Of a DNA stretch of 64,000 nucleotides, positions 9,960-20,534 are shown piece by piece. Position 1 is the first letter of the stretch; every line of letters begins with the position of its first letter. The stretch is from Gambelia wislizenii (taxonomy: Eukaryota > Chordata > Lepidosauria > Squamata > Crotaphytidae): positions 221,949,001 to 222,013,000 of the forward strand of contig JAUMIR010000004.1 in NCBI GenBank assembly GCA_030847615.1. Reading direction: 5' to 3'. A model generated the notes under the pieces. It did not search any database, had not been told where the DNA came from, and worked only from the letters and a program-made list of their open reading frames with translations. Position numbers and translations under genes: made by a program.

Positions 9960-11080
9960 AAGCTGAAAATGAGGCATGAAGGAAAAACAGAAGAGAAAGA
10001 ATAGGGAAGCCACAGACAATAATGCTCGAAAGGCTGAAAGACTGCATTCCCTATATGAACTTGCCAGAATCTTAAGATACTCAGAGGAGAGAGTTCTCTC
10101 AGTCCCACCACCACCAGAAACATTTTCTGAAGACTGAGGGCAGAGCCTTCTCAGTGGCTGTTTCCACTCTATGGTGTTTCCTTCCACAGGAGGCTAGTCT
10201 GTTTCCTTCTCTGCTCTTTTTTCTGGTAGAAAAAGACCTTCATGTTCAAGCAGGCTTTCAATAACTAAATACTTAGAGGGAACCTTCTCATGGACGGCTG
10301 GAAAACTTTTGTAAATTCTTCAGTGATTTTATATTGTTTAATTTATTGTTTTAATATGGTGATCTTTCAAAATCTATGGGGTTATCTAGATGATGAAAAT
10401 ACTCCTCATAGAATTTGAGGAGAATGCCTTTTGTCCCAATGAGATCCATATGAGATTTGTGGGATTCAGAAGGAGGGAGGCCAAAAACTCCAAAAATTAT
10501 GCAGGAAAAGCCTTTGTGGCTTTTCCCAAAAAATTTAAATCATGCATGGGAATGGGCATTACCACTTGCGTGAACAATCGATTCTGGACGCTGTGCATTC
10601 TCAGAGAGAAGTGGGACAGCTGATTGGTCAGACATGTGCTGGGGGTGGGCTTGCTTGGCAATTTTTGATTTTTTGCATTGCTGATTGTGCACTTTTTTGC
10701 TGCTCGAAGGGGAGCAAATAGCTTTTTAAAGCATAAGGTTGCACTTGCGCACCTTTGCTATAAAGTTTAAAAAATTGTGCAGCAGTGACAACGTCTGGAG
10801 AAAAATAACATGCTAATTTACTTGACCACCATCTTGATTCACAGGTGTGTGAACTTCAAATGCAGAGAGCTTCACATACTATTGGTTTTGCTAAAATACT
10901 GTAGAGACAAAAGAATGCTGCTGTGAATTTGCAATAATGTACAGGAATCAGCATTATATCCTCTTATTTAGACAACCCCTTTGATCTTTTGTAGTTTTTA
11001 GCTAATTTTGTTTTGTTTCTGAACCATCTTGAGTCCCACAAAGTGACATATTAAATAAATAAATAAATAAATAAATAATC
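9960..11080 (+). pseudogene. L2-like LINE 3' end (C-terminal ORF2 remnant and 3' UTR), split by A4
   Basis: At 10138-10265 the plus strand encodes, with frameshifts, the pattern RAFSVAVSTLW...LPQEASL...PSLL followed by KTFMFKQAFNN. This is the conserved C-terminal end of the L2-like LINE ORF2 common in lizard genomes. The 3' UTR (ATTGTTTAATTTATTGTTTT) is interrupted at 10377-10980 by family A copy A4. It resumes with CCATCTTGAGTCCCACAAAG and ends in an AAAT microsatellite at 11053-11079. It is 5' truncated and not functional. Confidence 0.55.
10377..10980 (+). mobile_element. Family A non-autonomous DNA transposon (copy A4)
   Basis: The left end GGGGTTATCTAGATG is mirrored by the right end TTATTTAGACAACCCC, with an inner AAAATACTCCTC / CTCTTATTTAG correspondence. 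It carries the family motifs GGGATTCAGAAGGAGGGAGG near 10463 and GCTGATTGGTCAGACATG near 10619, and AAAGC hairpins in between. It sits in the 3' UTR of an L2-like LINE. Confidence 0.6.
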
Positions 11081-11651
11081 AATTCTCATTATTAACAATT
11101 GTTATTATATTGCTTTCATAGTCTACCAGATGTTACCACCTGGAGTTGGGTGCCACCAGTGATGTGGATGCTATCTAAGAATCTAGGAATCAGTGTGGTA
11201 TTGTAAGATCATGTGGCACGTTCCAAGCAACTTGGATTTTCATAATTGTTCTATTATGATCCTATCAATGGCAATTTCATTCAGATTCTTTTTCAATTCA
11301 TTGGAATTTGTCACAGAGCACCTATAACTATTGTTGGAACCACAATTGTTTCCTTTTCCCATAATCTCAATAATTGAGTAGCAGCAGCAGCAACAGTTAT
11401 ATTAGGAAAAGTGAAGTAAACTAACTAGTGAGACAAAAGCGATCTGAATTCCTTAATGCCACCAGAGGAAGAGATTGGTGTTTGTTGCTGCTCATAGATT
11501 GCTTTGTAATCCTCTTTTAAAATGGAACTTCAAGCCATTGTAGGGCTGCTATCCCCAGAGACCTGTTTCTGCCATGCTTGTTTGCTTCATCATTCTGATT
11601 TGTTTTTAGCTACCTTTACTCCTTTGACAAGGTTTGTCTATTACATAACAC
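11081..11651. other. Unannotated AT-rich DNA
   Basis: No coding or repeat feature was recognised. Confidence 0.4.
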
Positions 11652-12012
11652 CCCTCTCTCTGGCTTTTCTTCACAAACAAAGATTCAGGAAGGACTCATC
11701 CCGCGCTTTCTGCAAGTGTGCTGATGACTGAAAAGAACAATCTGAGATAAACATGTCCAGTTGCAGAAAGCACAGCAGAAGGTCTCCTTGGGTGATGTTT
11801 CTGGATTGTGATTCTTTCTGCGTTGTCATTTCTCTTCAAGACTTGTTCCGCATGAGTTCTCAAATAAGGCTGCAGCATTGTGGATAGTGCGTCTCCATAC
11901 CTCCCGATGTGAGGCCAGGGAGGACAATTGTTGGTGATCAATTTGGCCAAGCCTGAGATGTTGCTTCAGGGAGTCTTTGTATTGCTTTTTTGGAGTGCCC
12001 CTCTTACGCTGA
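11652..12012 (-). pseudogene. Non-LTR retrotransposon ORF2 C-terminal remnant (LINE X, copy 1)
   Basis: The minus strand encodes, with frame changes, RKRGTPKKQYKDSLKQHLRL near 12000, then a segment with WRRTIHNAAALFE, and finally a cysteine/histidine cluster (CAFCNWTC...FSHQHTC) before the stop. That order, a basic RT tail followed by a CCHC-type finger, is typical of the C-terminus of several LINE clades; I cannot assign the clade. The same end recurs at 27190-27722 and 45290-45860. It is truncated upstream, where a mariner relic begins. Confidence 0.7.
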
Positions 12013-12014
12013 CC

Positions 12015-12860
12015 ACAATAACCCATCTTTATTTATATGTATTACAATTCTAATGCTTGTCCCCTTCAATATACTCCCTGTTCACACTCACACACCAATG
12101 CAATCTTGTTTTTCCCTGGTCGAAGGTGTGGAAGAGATCAGTTTCTGTCAGCTGTTTCAACACATCTGCTGTTTTCTTCTTTATGCATCAATCGACTCAA
12201 AACATGTTCCTTTAAGCACTGATTTCTCTTTAGGGAAAAGAAAAATTTTGCATGGTGCCAAATCTGGTGAATATGGAGGATGTTCATGTGTAGTAATGTG
12301 TTTATCAGTGAAAAACTGCTTCACAGAAAGTGCTGTGTGAGCAGGCACATTGTCTTGATGAAGAATGAAACCATTGTTCTACTGTTCTGGTCTTTTTTTC
12401 CTGACTCTTTCTCTCAGCTTTGTCAAAACTTTCTTATAATAATGCTGATTCACTGTTCTGCCCTCTCGAACCCATTCTGCCAAAAAATATGCCCTAGCTG
12501 TCAAAAAACCCAATGAACTTTGAATCTGGACTTGCTTTGACGTGCTTTTTTCATTCTTGGTGATGATGGTGTTTTCCAGTGTGTTGACTGATATTTTGTC
12601 TCAGGATCATACTGGAAGATCCAGGTTCCATCACAAGTGATGATTTTTTGAGAAAGGTTTGGATCTGCCTCAAGTTGCTGCAGAATGTCATGTTGCTCGA
12701 CAAACTTAGCATTTTTCCCAGCACACAACAGACAACACAGCTGCTTTAAATTATGACTGACAATTAATGGAATGGCCGAGAGTGTTGATGTTTATCATGC
12801 AGGTTCAGACATGTTCAAGATCACCACTCAGACTTTCACAGTAAGTTCTCTCTGATTTGT
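12015..12860 (-). pseudogene. Mariner-family transposase relic
   Basis: On the minus strand, 12728-12501 encodes LQQLEADPNLSQKIITCDG, then TWIFQYDPETK and WKTPSSPRMKKARQSKS. This is the mariner transposase catalytic region around the first Asp of the DD34D triad, here in the context ITCDGTWIF. Further downstream (lower coordinates), broken frames give HPPYSPDL, APC and FLFPK near 12270-12220, the block around the third catalytic Asp. There the expected Asp of APCD is replaced, as I read APCK. The C-terminal GSILKGTSIRIV pattern is at about 12070-12035. Several frameshifts and stops make it dead. Inverted termini were not resolved. Confidence 0.7.
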
Positions 12861-12929
12861 CTGAAAGGTAGAAACACAGACTCTTTATTTAATATGAGGT
12901 GTTGCAGGGTAAGGGTAGGAGAGTGCAGA

Positions 12930-13002
12930 GCTCAAGAAAGCTACCTTTTTGGTTATGCTGATTGAGTGATTCTGGGAATTATAATCCAAAAAAGTAATGT
13001 CT
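12930..13002. repeat. Family G palindromic MITE fragment
   Basis: AGCTCAAGAAAGCTACCTTTTTGG and ATTCTGGGAATTATAATCC...AAAAAAGTAATG match family G, whose better copies are at 25600-25698, 32448-32555 and 41478-41570. Confidence 0.4.
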
Positions 13003-14204
13003 CCTATTTCTGTGACAGGGTATGTATGCATGCATTCACACACGTACATACACGATCAACCACTGGTTAGATTGCAGCAATTACTCTCTTTCAGAGAACT
13101 GGAATCACTAAAGCTGAGAGTTCCTGAGGGTGGGTGCTTAAAAGACGAACAGAAGTATTGTATCTCATTCTATGAGTTACATATACCTGCTTAGCTTGTG
13201 AACAATCAAGTCAAATGCAAGCTAGTCACTATGCATTAGAGACCCACAAGGGTGCTAGTGAATTGTCCTCTGTAAAGGACAGATTTAACTGTCCTCATTT
13301 TAATTCCTGTAATGCCTCCCTACCTTTGATCTAATCTTGGATGGATTCATTCTACAACATGGTTTTCCTTGGCAGATTTTTAAAAACATAGCTCCCTCTA
13401 ACCTGCCAGTTCTGGGAACATAGGTATCTGTTCCTTCCACATATGCATATTATATAGCTGGCATGGTGGGATGCTACATTTCTTGAATTTCTGTGAGTAA
13501 CACAGTCATAAAAGGCACAAATCGGCAATCAGGAGCAGGGGATTCTAGAAAATGTACCTGAAAGGATTCTATCACAAGGATACATGAAGTGGTGAAATTC
13601 AACCACTTCAAGAGATTCTATTATTTCCTGATACCATGATTCAGGAATGATCCTCTATGAAGAGCTATTTGAAATAGCACAAGCTGATTGAAGATTGCTT
13701 TTACTTGAAGGGAGAGACAAGATGATGACCCCTTCCACATCACATACAGAGGCTGAACAGACTAGCAAGTGAACCTTACTGTGACACTCTGATGGGCCAG
13801 CATTTCATATGCCCTCTGAAGCAGTGCACCTGGTCAGTAGGGAAGTGAATCTACACTGGGTTATAGTCCACACTTCTCAGAGTTAGCCAAATCCCTGAAC
13901 CCTACTTCCCCAATAGAAACTCAGATTGCTCCTACAGTTCCTTTAACGTTCTGAATGAAACCCTGAGCAGATTTATCACCCCCCTGACACTGCAGCCACC
14001 AGATGTCATTTTTCTAATGGCAACAAGTTAGCCTACGGGTTGCAGGTTGGCCCTGTGGGAAAATAATGGTGTCCTCCAACATTTTGCTTCTGCTTTCCCA
14101 GCATCTTCCACTTTAGACAGCTGCCTCACCCTGTCTAATGGTAGAGCTGGCCCACAATCCCATAATTGTGTAGGGAAATACTTTGGGGAGGTGGGGGGAG
14201 TATA

Positions 14205-14205
<1 letters not shown>
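13003..14205. other. Mostly unannotated; end of dispersed repeat H at 14098-14157
   Basis: CTTTAGACAGCTGCCTCACC and CTAATGGTAGAGCTGGCCCA match the end of repeat H seen at 25990-26040, 42960-43015 and 53095-53147. The rest shows no gene. Confidence 0.4.
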
Positions 14206-14269
<64 letters not shown>

Positions 14270-14270
14270 T
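14206..14270 (+). repeat. (CTTT)n microsatellite
   Basis: About sixteen uninterrupted CTTT units. Poly-(SFLS)- and (KKER)-like translations across it are artefacts. Confidence 0.95.
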
Positions 14271-16045
14271 CACACATAGGATTGCCAGCTCCTGTGCCAT
14301 TTGATCAGTTTGATCTGCAGCAATTAGCAGGAGATAATGTTTCACTCCTTGCTACCAAAAGCTTCTCCTGCTGGTTTTTGTATATATCACATCTATTAAA
14401 AGACACAGGAACAGGGCAGGCAGTTTGCTTGGTATTTGCCTTCCCCCCCCCCCCGTTTTTTGTTGGTTAGCAACTGAGCAAATCCATAATACAGAGCTAC
14501 CCATAAAATGAAACATAACTTGCTCAATATTGTATCTGCGGCATTCAGTTCTGGATTGCACTGTTATGGAACAATTTGAATATACCAGATGTGATTTTCT
14601 GGCCAAGAAACTAGAGCTATTTTGCCTAGGTATAAGATGAAGAAAAGCAAGAAAATAGTCAGGTATTTTGAATGATAAGATGGTATTTAATGGTGATTAG
14701 GATGACGGTTTGTTTTTGCTAGTGAAAAACTGGATATTGAAAAGAGCTATTACTCTTTTCAGGAAGTATACCCCCCTTCTGATAGAACAAAAGAGAACCC
14801 AATAAGCCAAACAATTTCTAACTCAGAGGTATCTTGCTTTAAAAATAAACATTCAAGTGTGGTTGAACTGGTTCTTCTCAAAGTTACTAACATACTCCTG
14901 CAGTTTTCCAAATAAATCCTTAGGTATGTGCCACTTTAAAAAAGTAGTCTGCTAATTTGCTACCCAGACATTCAACAGTTTTCGCTACCCATAAATTTAA
15001 TAGCATTAAACACCTGCTGGCACTGAGTGGCATAGCTTGCCAAAAAGGAAAGCAGGACTATTGAGATACAGTCCTAATGTGTTCCTTGCCATGCCATCAT
15101 CAGAATTAAGGCTGAGAGTTGGTTCCCTGCACAGCAGCCACACCCCATGCCGAGCAGGTTTCTCCGTCTTTGTGCATTAAACTCTTGAGTACTACTTGGA
15201 GCAATCCTTGCCTGCCAAGAAGTAAGGCCACGAGGATGGAGGATATTCTCCAGCTGTTACTGAAACTCAAGGAGCCCTTCAACTCATTAGCTAAAATTTC
15301 TCAAAAGTGCTGGAAGGCAAAGCAATCTAATTGAGGCCAGACCCTCATGGGGTGTAAATCTCCTTAAATGTTGAAAACCACTGGGACTTGCCTGATTCAA
15401 GGTACACATGAGAGGATTTGGCCCAGCATGTTAGGAAGAGATTAGAGGTTCTGACTTCTACAAAAGGGTAGTGTGTATTGATGATCTTCAAAAGGGCAGA
15501 CTTAAAAACCCTACGAAGTTAACTGTTGTAAAGAGCTGGCTGTAGGGCTTCTTTTCTTAAAAGTGCTTCAGCCATGGAATGAGTGTTGGTATTAATTAAC
15601 CACATCAGAGCAGGTGCATGAAGAACTTTGGAAGTAAAATGGAGCCAGCAAAAGCACCAAAAGTGTAAATAATTCTTTAAAAAATTCATTGCTGACATTG
15701 GTCATACCCAAACTCTAATGTTTACCTACAAATGAAATTACTATTTCCATTCTTCCAGGATTTTCATTGTTATTGTTTATCATGTAAGTGATTTCTTACT
15801 TCAGATGTATCTAAAAGCAGAACCATTTTAAGTGTTTTGAAGAAATGTTCAAATTTTGGCATCCCTATCATTAGAATTGGATTCCAACAACTGCATCCAG
15901 CAGCCTTCTCCATGGAATAACTGGGTCTGATTACCTAAATGCTTGGCTATAATAAAAAAAAAAAATGATTCTAAGTACTAAAATTTAAAAAGTTATTCTA
16001 CATCCTTGCAGGAAGTGGTTTTACATTTAGAATCATTATTTTTTT
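14271..16045. other. Unannotated DNA
   Basis: A C11-12 run is at 14444-14455. No coding frame of substance and no recognised repeat. Confidence 0.4.
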
Positions 16046-16180
16046 AGCAAGGATAGGCAACGAACAGCCCTCCAGATGTTGTTGGATTTCAGTTCTCATC
16101 CGCCCCAGCCAGCAAAACCAATGCTGAGGGATGATGTGAGTTACTACTTCTGAGAAGTCACAAGTTGTCTACTCCTGCTT
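16046..16180. mobile_element. Family E palindromic hAT-type MITE
   Basis: The inverted ends AGCAAGGATAGGCAAC and GTTGTCTACTCCTGCTT enclose the core AGCCCTCCAGATGTTGTTGG...CAGTTCTCATCCGCCCCAGCC, a palindromic element very common in squamates. It has no coding capacity. Confidence 0.55.
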
Positions 16181-16224
16181 CAAAGGCACAGCAGACTTGG
16201 TACAAGTTCCACCAGTATGATAGA

Positions 16225-16560
16225 TGCATCAAAATACAAGCTTTTCTCAAGTTTACATACTAGATGCTCCTTTCCAGGTACTACAAATCCCGAAGGCTGT
16301 TCCATGTACAGTTCCTCATCTAGATCTCCATAAAGAAACGCTGTCTTCACATCTAGATGTTGTACATGCATTCTCTTGGAAGCTGCAACAGCCAATAGGG
16401 TTCTAATAGCTGTGTGTGTAACAACTGGGGAGAAAGTCTAATGAAAATCTTCTCCAAATTGCTGATTGTAACCTTTAGCTACACGTCTGGCTTTATATCT
16501 TTCAATCTCCCCTTCTGCATTTTGCTTTGTTGTAAAGACCCATCTGCAGCCAATTGCCTT
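16225..16560 (-). pseudogene. Ty1/Copia retrotransposon reverse-transcriptase fragment
   Basis: The minus strand reads AIGCRWVFTTKQNAEGEIER at the start, then YKARRVAKGYNQQFGEDF, an in-frame stop, SPVVTHTAIRTLLAVAASK, and the signature DVKTAFLYGDLDEELYMEQP with SGFVVPG and EHLVCKLEKSLY. These are the N-terminal blocks of Copia RT, including the conserved LDVKTAFLYGDL motif with its catalytic Asp. The match stops abruptly after KSLY, where GLKQ would be expected, so the palm blocks with the YVDD box are missing. Copia elements are sparse in vertebrates. The stop codon and truncation show it is inactive. Confidence 0.75.
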
Positions 16561-16563
16561 CTA

Positions 16564-17134
16564 AATGGCATTATAACAACGTCATGAGATCACAAAAGGG
16601 CTTCCTTATCAGATGATGTTGTACCCCAGTGTTCTGCAAGCATTCTGCTGCCATTATGAGGGAGTTCTTTTTTTATTGTCAGGGAGAAGTCAAAAACTGA
16701 TCTCCCATAGTGTTTGTGTTATGGATTTTTGTGTGTGTGACAATGTGCCCCATTCTGCTGGTGTGATTCCAGCATCAATGGGCAGTCCTGCCAGAACACT
16801 TTTGGGTGCAAATGGGAAAACTAGGTACCGTACGCTCTTTTTATGAACCTCCCCATCTTGCTTGCAAGTTTCTAAATGTGTATCTGTGCTTTTCTGAACA
16901 TTTTCTTTTTTAATTTTAGTGTTTGGTGGCTTTTTAGTATGCTCATGTCTTCTCGCAAGATGTGCCAAAATCTCATTCATGGAGAAACATGAGCACTCAT
17001 ATTGCTGGATTCTTGGGGCGATTTTGTATCATTATCACAGCAGTGTGCGAAAATATGTGTCATTGTGCCAGAACACAAACACTGTAAAATATAGTGCTGT
17101 TATCACATTTTTAGGCACTCATCTGATAATCTCC
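16564..17134. mobile_element. Family B element (B1) inserted in the Copia relic; left terminus lost
   Basis: The right end is CATCTGATAATCTCC, the family B terminus. CTA flanks both sides (16561-16563 and 17135-17137), as expected for a 3-bp target duplication. The interior GGCATTATAACAACGTCATG and AAAGGGCTTCCTTATCAGATGATG parallels B3, B4 and B6. The first 15-20 bases of the left terminus are missing although the CTA is retained, which implies a small deletion at the element edge. Confidence 0.65.
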
Positions 17135-17159
17135 CTAAACACCACAATTTGGTAAGAGA

Positions 17160-17330
17160 TGGTAGTAGTTGCAGCTGAACAATACCTGCAGGCCAAGAAG
17201 TTGCCCACCTTCGCTGTATAGTTTGTGTCTCTCACCATTGTGTTCTTTGTAAAGAGGTTTAGTCAAAACATCAGCAGCATCCTCATCTAGATCTGGCATG
17301 AAAAATCCAAACAGAGATAAGTCCCTCCTA
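17160..17330 (-). pseudogene. Copia RNase H C-terminal fragment, out of order with the RT
   Basis: The minus strand encodes DLDEDAADVLTKPLYKEHNG followed by ERHKLYSEGGQL. ADVLTKPL is the hallmark of the Copia pol C-terminus just upstream of the 3' LTR. In a simple minus-strand insertion this fragment should lie at lower coordinates than the RT at 16225-16560; it lies at higher ones, so the two are permuted. It may derive from a second copy, a tandem array with deletions, or a rearrangement. Confidence 0.6.
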
Positions 17331-18775
17331 AGGTTTAAAGCAAGGCAGGTTGAGGTGGTCAACTCAACCTTGCCTGCTTGTTTTCACTCTCAGGTTTGTG
17401 ACTCTGTACTCTCCAAGTTTCCTGTCCAGACTCTACCCCAATCTAGAAATATAAAGAATATCCACAAATGCTCTCATCCTTGATGAAAGGTTGTTTTAAC
17501 AGGACAAAACACCACAGCTGAAAAAATTGTCAACTACCATAATCTCTTTTTTGGCCTGTGTATCAGAATGAAAACACCCCTTTTTTGTATTTTTGTTTTA
17601 TCTATAAGACGTCTCACCTTTTTTTCTTATTTATAAAACATCATTCAAGAAATAGAAACAACAGTAACTTGCTACTGTGTAACTTACTCCCATTCATAAT
17701 ATCTTATGTCCCTTCATTCAAAAGCATTGTGTTTGATGGGGTGTTACAGAAACCCTTAAAAGGAGTGTGGGTTAAACCTAAAAAAATCAGGATGTTGTAC
17801 CATTCCTCAGAAGATTGGTAGTGGACAGGACTAGTGCCAAAGGCAGGCTTGTCTGTTTCTAACTCAACACCATGTTTTGCCTTCCTTCTTTCTTCTTACA
17901 AGTTTACTGGAAAATGTCTGAAGTGTCACCTTATTGTAGCCAATGACTGAAAAATATTAGTGGTTTGCATGTCTACAGATCACGGGGCTAATTCCTACAT
18001 TGATCTTGCCTAGAGTTGACCTACAAAGTTGACCTATAGAGCTGACCTAATTAGACTTAAAAATGAAACATATGCTAGTACTGACCAGTAATGAAACTTA
18101 TGCTAGCTGCGACCTATTCATTTCAAAGAGCTTATTCTACCTGGGACTAATATTGGATTTAGTCTATGTTTGCAGCAGCAGCACCAACAACTATAGTTCC
18201 TAGACTCCATAATGGCTATAGGATTATGGGAACTGTATTCCCAAAATGTTATGTATCTGGGCTCTGTATATAGAACACATAGCATTCTTAAGTGGTTTAC
18301 ATGCAAAACACAATGACATCTACACTCAGACTCCCATGCCTTCTGAAAAGGCTCCTCCTCAGTCAGCAAGGCTAAATGATAGGTGCCAAACCTTTTCATA
18401 AGTTGTGGCAGGCCAGCTGTAGAAGTCAACACTTCTCATAATTAAGGGATTTTCTCTAATTCCAAAAGCCTAATTAGCTGTGATGGAGTATTCTCTGTAA
18501 TTTGTCATGAGAAATGGTAATTATTTGGATGCAGAGGCAATTTTCAGTCACAAATGCTATTCCTTTTGTCTGTCCCTTTGTTATTTCACTATCTGCTGCC
18601 TATGTTTGCAAACCCAGAGGTTAAAAACACACACCCTCATTTGAAATGAGATAGGTTGCATCCCTCCCCCCCCCCCAAAGCAGGAGTTACATTTCCTCTC
18701 TTCCCTGCTGCTGTGTATAGAGATTATCAGTCGTGACAAAAACTGTATCAGAAGATTGTGACAAGAATAGGAATG
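17331..18775. other. Unannotated DNA
   Basis: A (C)n run occurs at about 18664-18676. No gene, RNA or family repeat was recognised. Confidence 0.4.
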
Positions 18776-19030
18776 GGGGATATTATCAGCTGATGACGTC
18801 CTTCAGCATACCGGGGGTGTAGCGCAGGCATAAGTTAGGTGTCCCTTTTTTATTGGAGGCTTGTCCCCATCAATGAAAAAGGGAAACCTCATCCATGGCA
18901 GCATTATGCCCCGGGAATGGCAGAGGACACAGGTATCTGATAATGTCACCCTTTCTGTTCCCATGGTGTTCTTCTGATGCAGTTGGAGACGTGATTTTTT
19001 GCTGCATCTCACTGCCTCTGATAATCGCTT
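18776..19030 (-). mobile_element. Family B element, short and degraded (B2)
   Basis: The ends GGGATATTATCAGCTG (left) and CCTCTGATAATCGC (right) resemble family B termini. The interior, read on the minus strand (GACATTATCAGATACC and TTTTTCATTGATGGGGACAAGCC), matches internal parts of B3 and B6. Much of the body is missing. Confidence 0.4.
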
Positions 19031-19269
19031 ATATGACTCCACCCCACCTCCTTCATTTGGTGGTTTGATTCTCCACTGATTAGTATGATTTATTTTTTAA
19101 AAAATGGATGTTGCAGGAGAATGAAGCAGAATTTAGGTCTTAAAGACATGGAGAAAAGCAATAGCAATAGCACTTACATTTCTATACTGCCAGAGAAGTT
19201 TGAATTTATATGAGTAATACTGACAAGTCATATTAGAGGAACAATGAGGCCTGTAGTTTCTGCATCTGT
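19031..19269. other. SINE tail remnant in AT-rich DNA
   Basis: At 19151-19195, AAAGCAATAGCAATAGCACT and TACATTTCTATACTGCC match the reverse complement of a tRNA-SINE tail (CGGTATATAAGTCTAAGTGC type). Confidence 0.35.
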
Positions 19270-19827
19270 GGACTTTATCAGATGCACAAAATATGGGGTT
19301 ATAACAACGCCAAATAACTGTGAAAGGGTCCATGTATCAGACGACATCATCTTTTCATGGTTATGTCTCCGCCAAAACCTGTACTTTTTAATTGGTGGGT
19401 GAAGCCATCAATTGATCCCCATGGCACTTTTTTATGTGTGAAATTTTGCATTTCCCCCCTCGTACTTACCCTGTCAAATGGCCAGTCTGGCTCAAACACT
19501 TCCACATGAGATTGCGACATCCAGGTAAGTGACACACTTTTTATTACCATCCCCGGGTTACTTGTAAGTTTTTTAGTGTGTCTAGGTGTTTTAGTGTTGT
19601 TGTTTTTTAAAATTTCCAGCATGATGAAGTCTCATGATAACCTGCAGGATTTCAAAGGAGGAAGTGAACAGAGCTCTGTTCACTTCCTCTTTCATTGCTG
19701 GGGAACCTTTTGCCAGGAAAGCAAGGTAAGTGTGGTGGTGGTGGGGGGCATTCTTTTGCTGGCATAAAAATGGATTTTTTTTTATGCCAGCAAAAGAATG
19801 CTTAAAGAGGCTTGTCTGATTAAGTCC
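19270..19827 (+). mobile_element. Family B element (B3)
   Basis: The termini GGACTTTATCAGATGC and TGTCTGATTAAGTCC are inverted copies. Flanking triplets are TGT and TTT, a 3-bp target duplication with one change. The body shares AAGCCATCAATTGATC, CACTTCCACATGAGATTGCG and GGTAAGTGACACA with B4, B6 and B11. There is no transposase. It contains a perfect palindrome and a hairpin. Confidence 0.65.
19658..19801. repeat. Perfect 32-bp palindrome and 22-bp hairpin in B3
   Basis: 19658-19689 is a perfect 32-base palindrome centred on GAGCTC (arm GAGGAAGTGAACAGAG). At 19748-19769 and 19780-19801 two exactly inverted 22-base arms (containing TTCTTTTGCTGGCAT) flank a 10-base T-rich loop. The second motif recurs partly in B6 near 30100. 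Confidence 0.9.
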
Positions 19828-19838
19828 TTTGAGTTCTA

Positions 19839-20066
19839 AGCTGCTGCCATACTGCAGAAATTAGAAATTATTCAGTTTGACACTGCTTTAGTTACCATGG
19901 CTCCATCCTATGGAATCCTGGGATTTGTCATTTGTTGTGGCACCAGAGCACTCTGATAGAGAAGGCTAAATATCTCACAAAACTACAAATCCCAGAATTC
20001 CATAGCATTGAGCCATGGCAGTTAAAGCCATGCCAAAGTGCATTATTTCTGCAGTGTGGCAGCAAC
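19839..20066. mobile_element. Family F palindromic MITE (F1)
   Basis: The left end GCTGCTGCCATACTGCAGAA and the right end TTCTGCAGTGTGGCAGCAAC are inverted copies. The inner arms (CCATGGCTCCATCCTATGG and CATAGCATTGAGCCATGG; CTGGGATTTGTC and GACAAATCCCAG-like) make the unit mostly palindromic. Confidence 0.6.
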
Positions 20067-20171
20067 CCAAGAAGAGAAATTCTGTTCTTTCTTAGGATAA
20101 AATCATGAATTTTTAAAAGGGCCAGTCCTTTATGCCTTTTGCTCTGTAACCAAAGTGATGCTCTCTTGCAG

Positions 20172-20394
20172 ACCTTTCACACACAGAATTGTAGCAATAT
20201 GATTCCACTTTAACTGTCATGATTCTATCTTATGAAATTCTGGGATTTGCATTTTAGTGATCAGTATTAGAAGTTCTCAGACAGAGAATTCTAGTTCCTC
20301 ACCAAAATACAAACCCAAGGATTCCATAGGATGCAGACATAGCAGATAAAGTGACATCATAGCAGTATAATTGTATAATGTGAAAAAGTTCTGG
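20172..20394. mobile_element. Family F palindromic MITE (F2)
   Basis: The ends ACCTTTCACACACAGAATTG and ATTGTATAATGTGAAAAAGT, and inner arms built around ATTCTGGGATTTGC and AAACCCAAGGATTCC, place it with F1 and F3. Confidence 0.5.
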
Positions 20395-20406
20395 GTCAAA
20401 GCATTA

Positions 20407-20534
20407 CAACAAGAGTAGGGAACATCTTTCCTTCCAGATACATCACACTACAACACCCACCTTTCCTTGCCATTGTCCATGCTGGATAGTGATCATGGGA
20501 GCTGTAAGCAAATGCATCTGGTGTGGAGATGTAA
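20407..20534. mobile_element. Family E palindromic MITE, degraded
   Basis: AGAGTAGGGAACATC...CACTACAACACCCACC...GGGAGCTGTAAGCAAATGC...ATCTGGTGTGGAGATG follows the family E layout. Confidence 0.4.

Noticed and set aside
9771..10187. Minus-strand frame of 138 codons
   Set aside because: It is antisense to the L2-like LINE ORF2 end, which explains the sequence.
14028..14470. Frames with repeated KKER or SFFL units
   Set aside because: Direct translation of the CTTT microsatellite.
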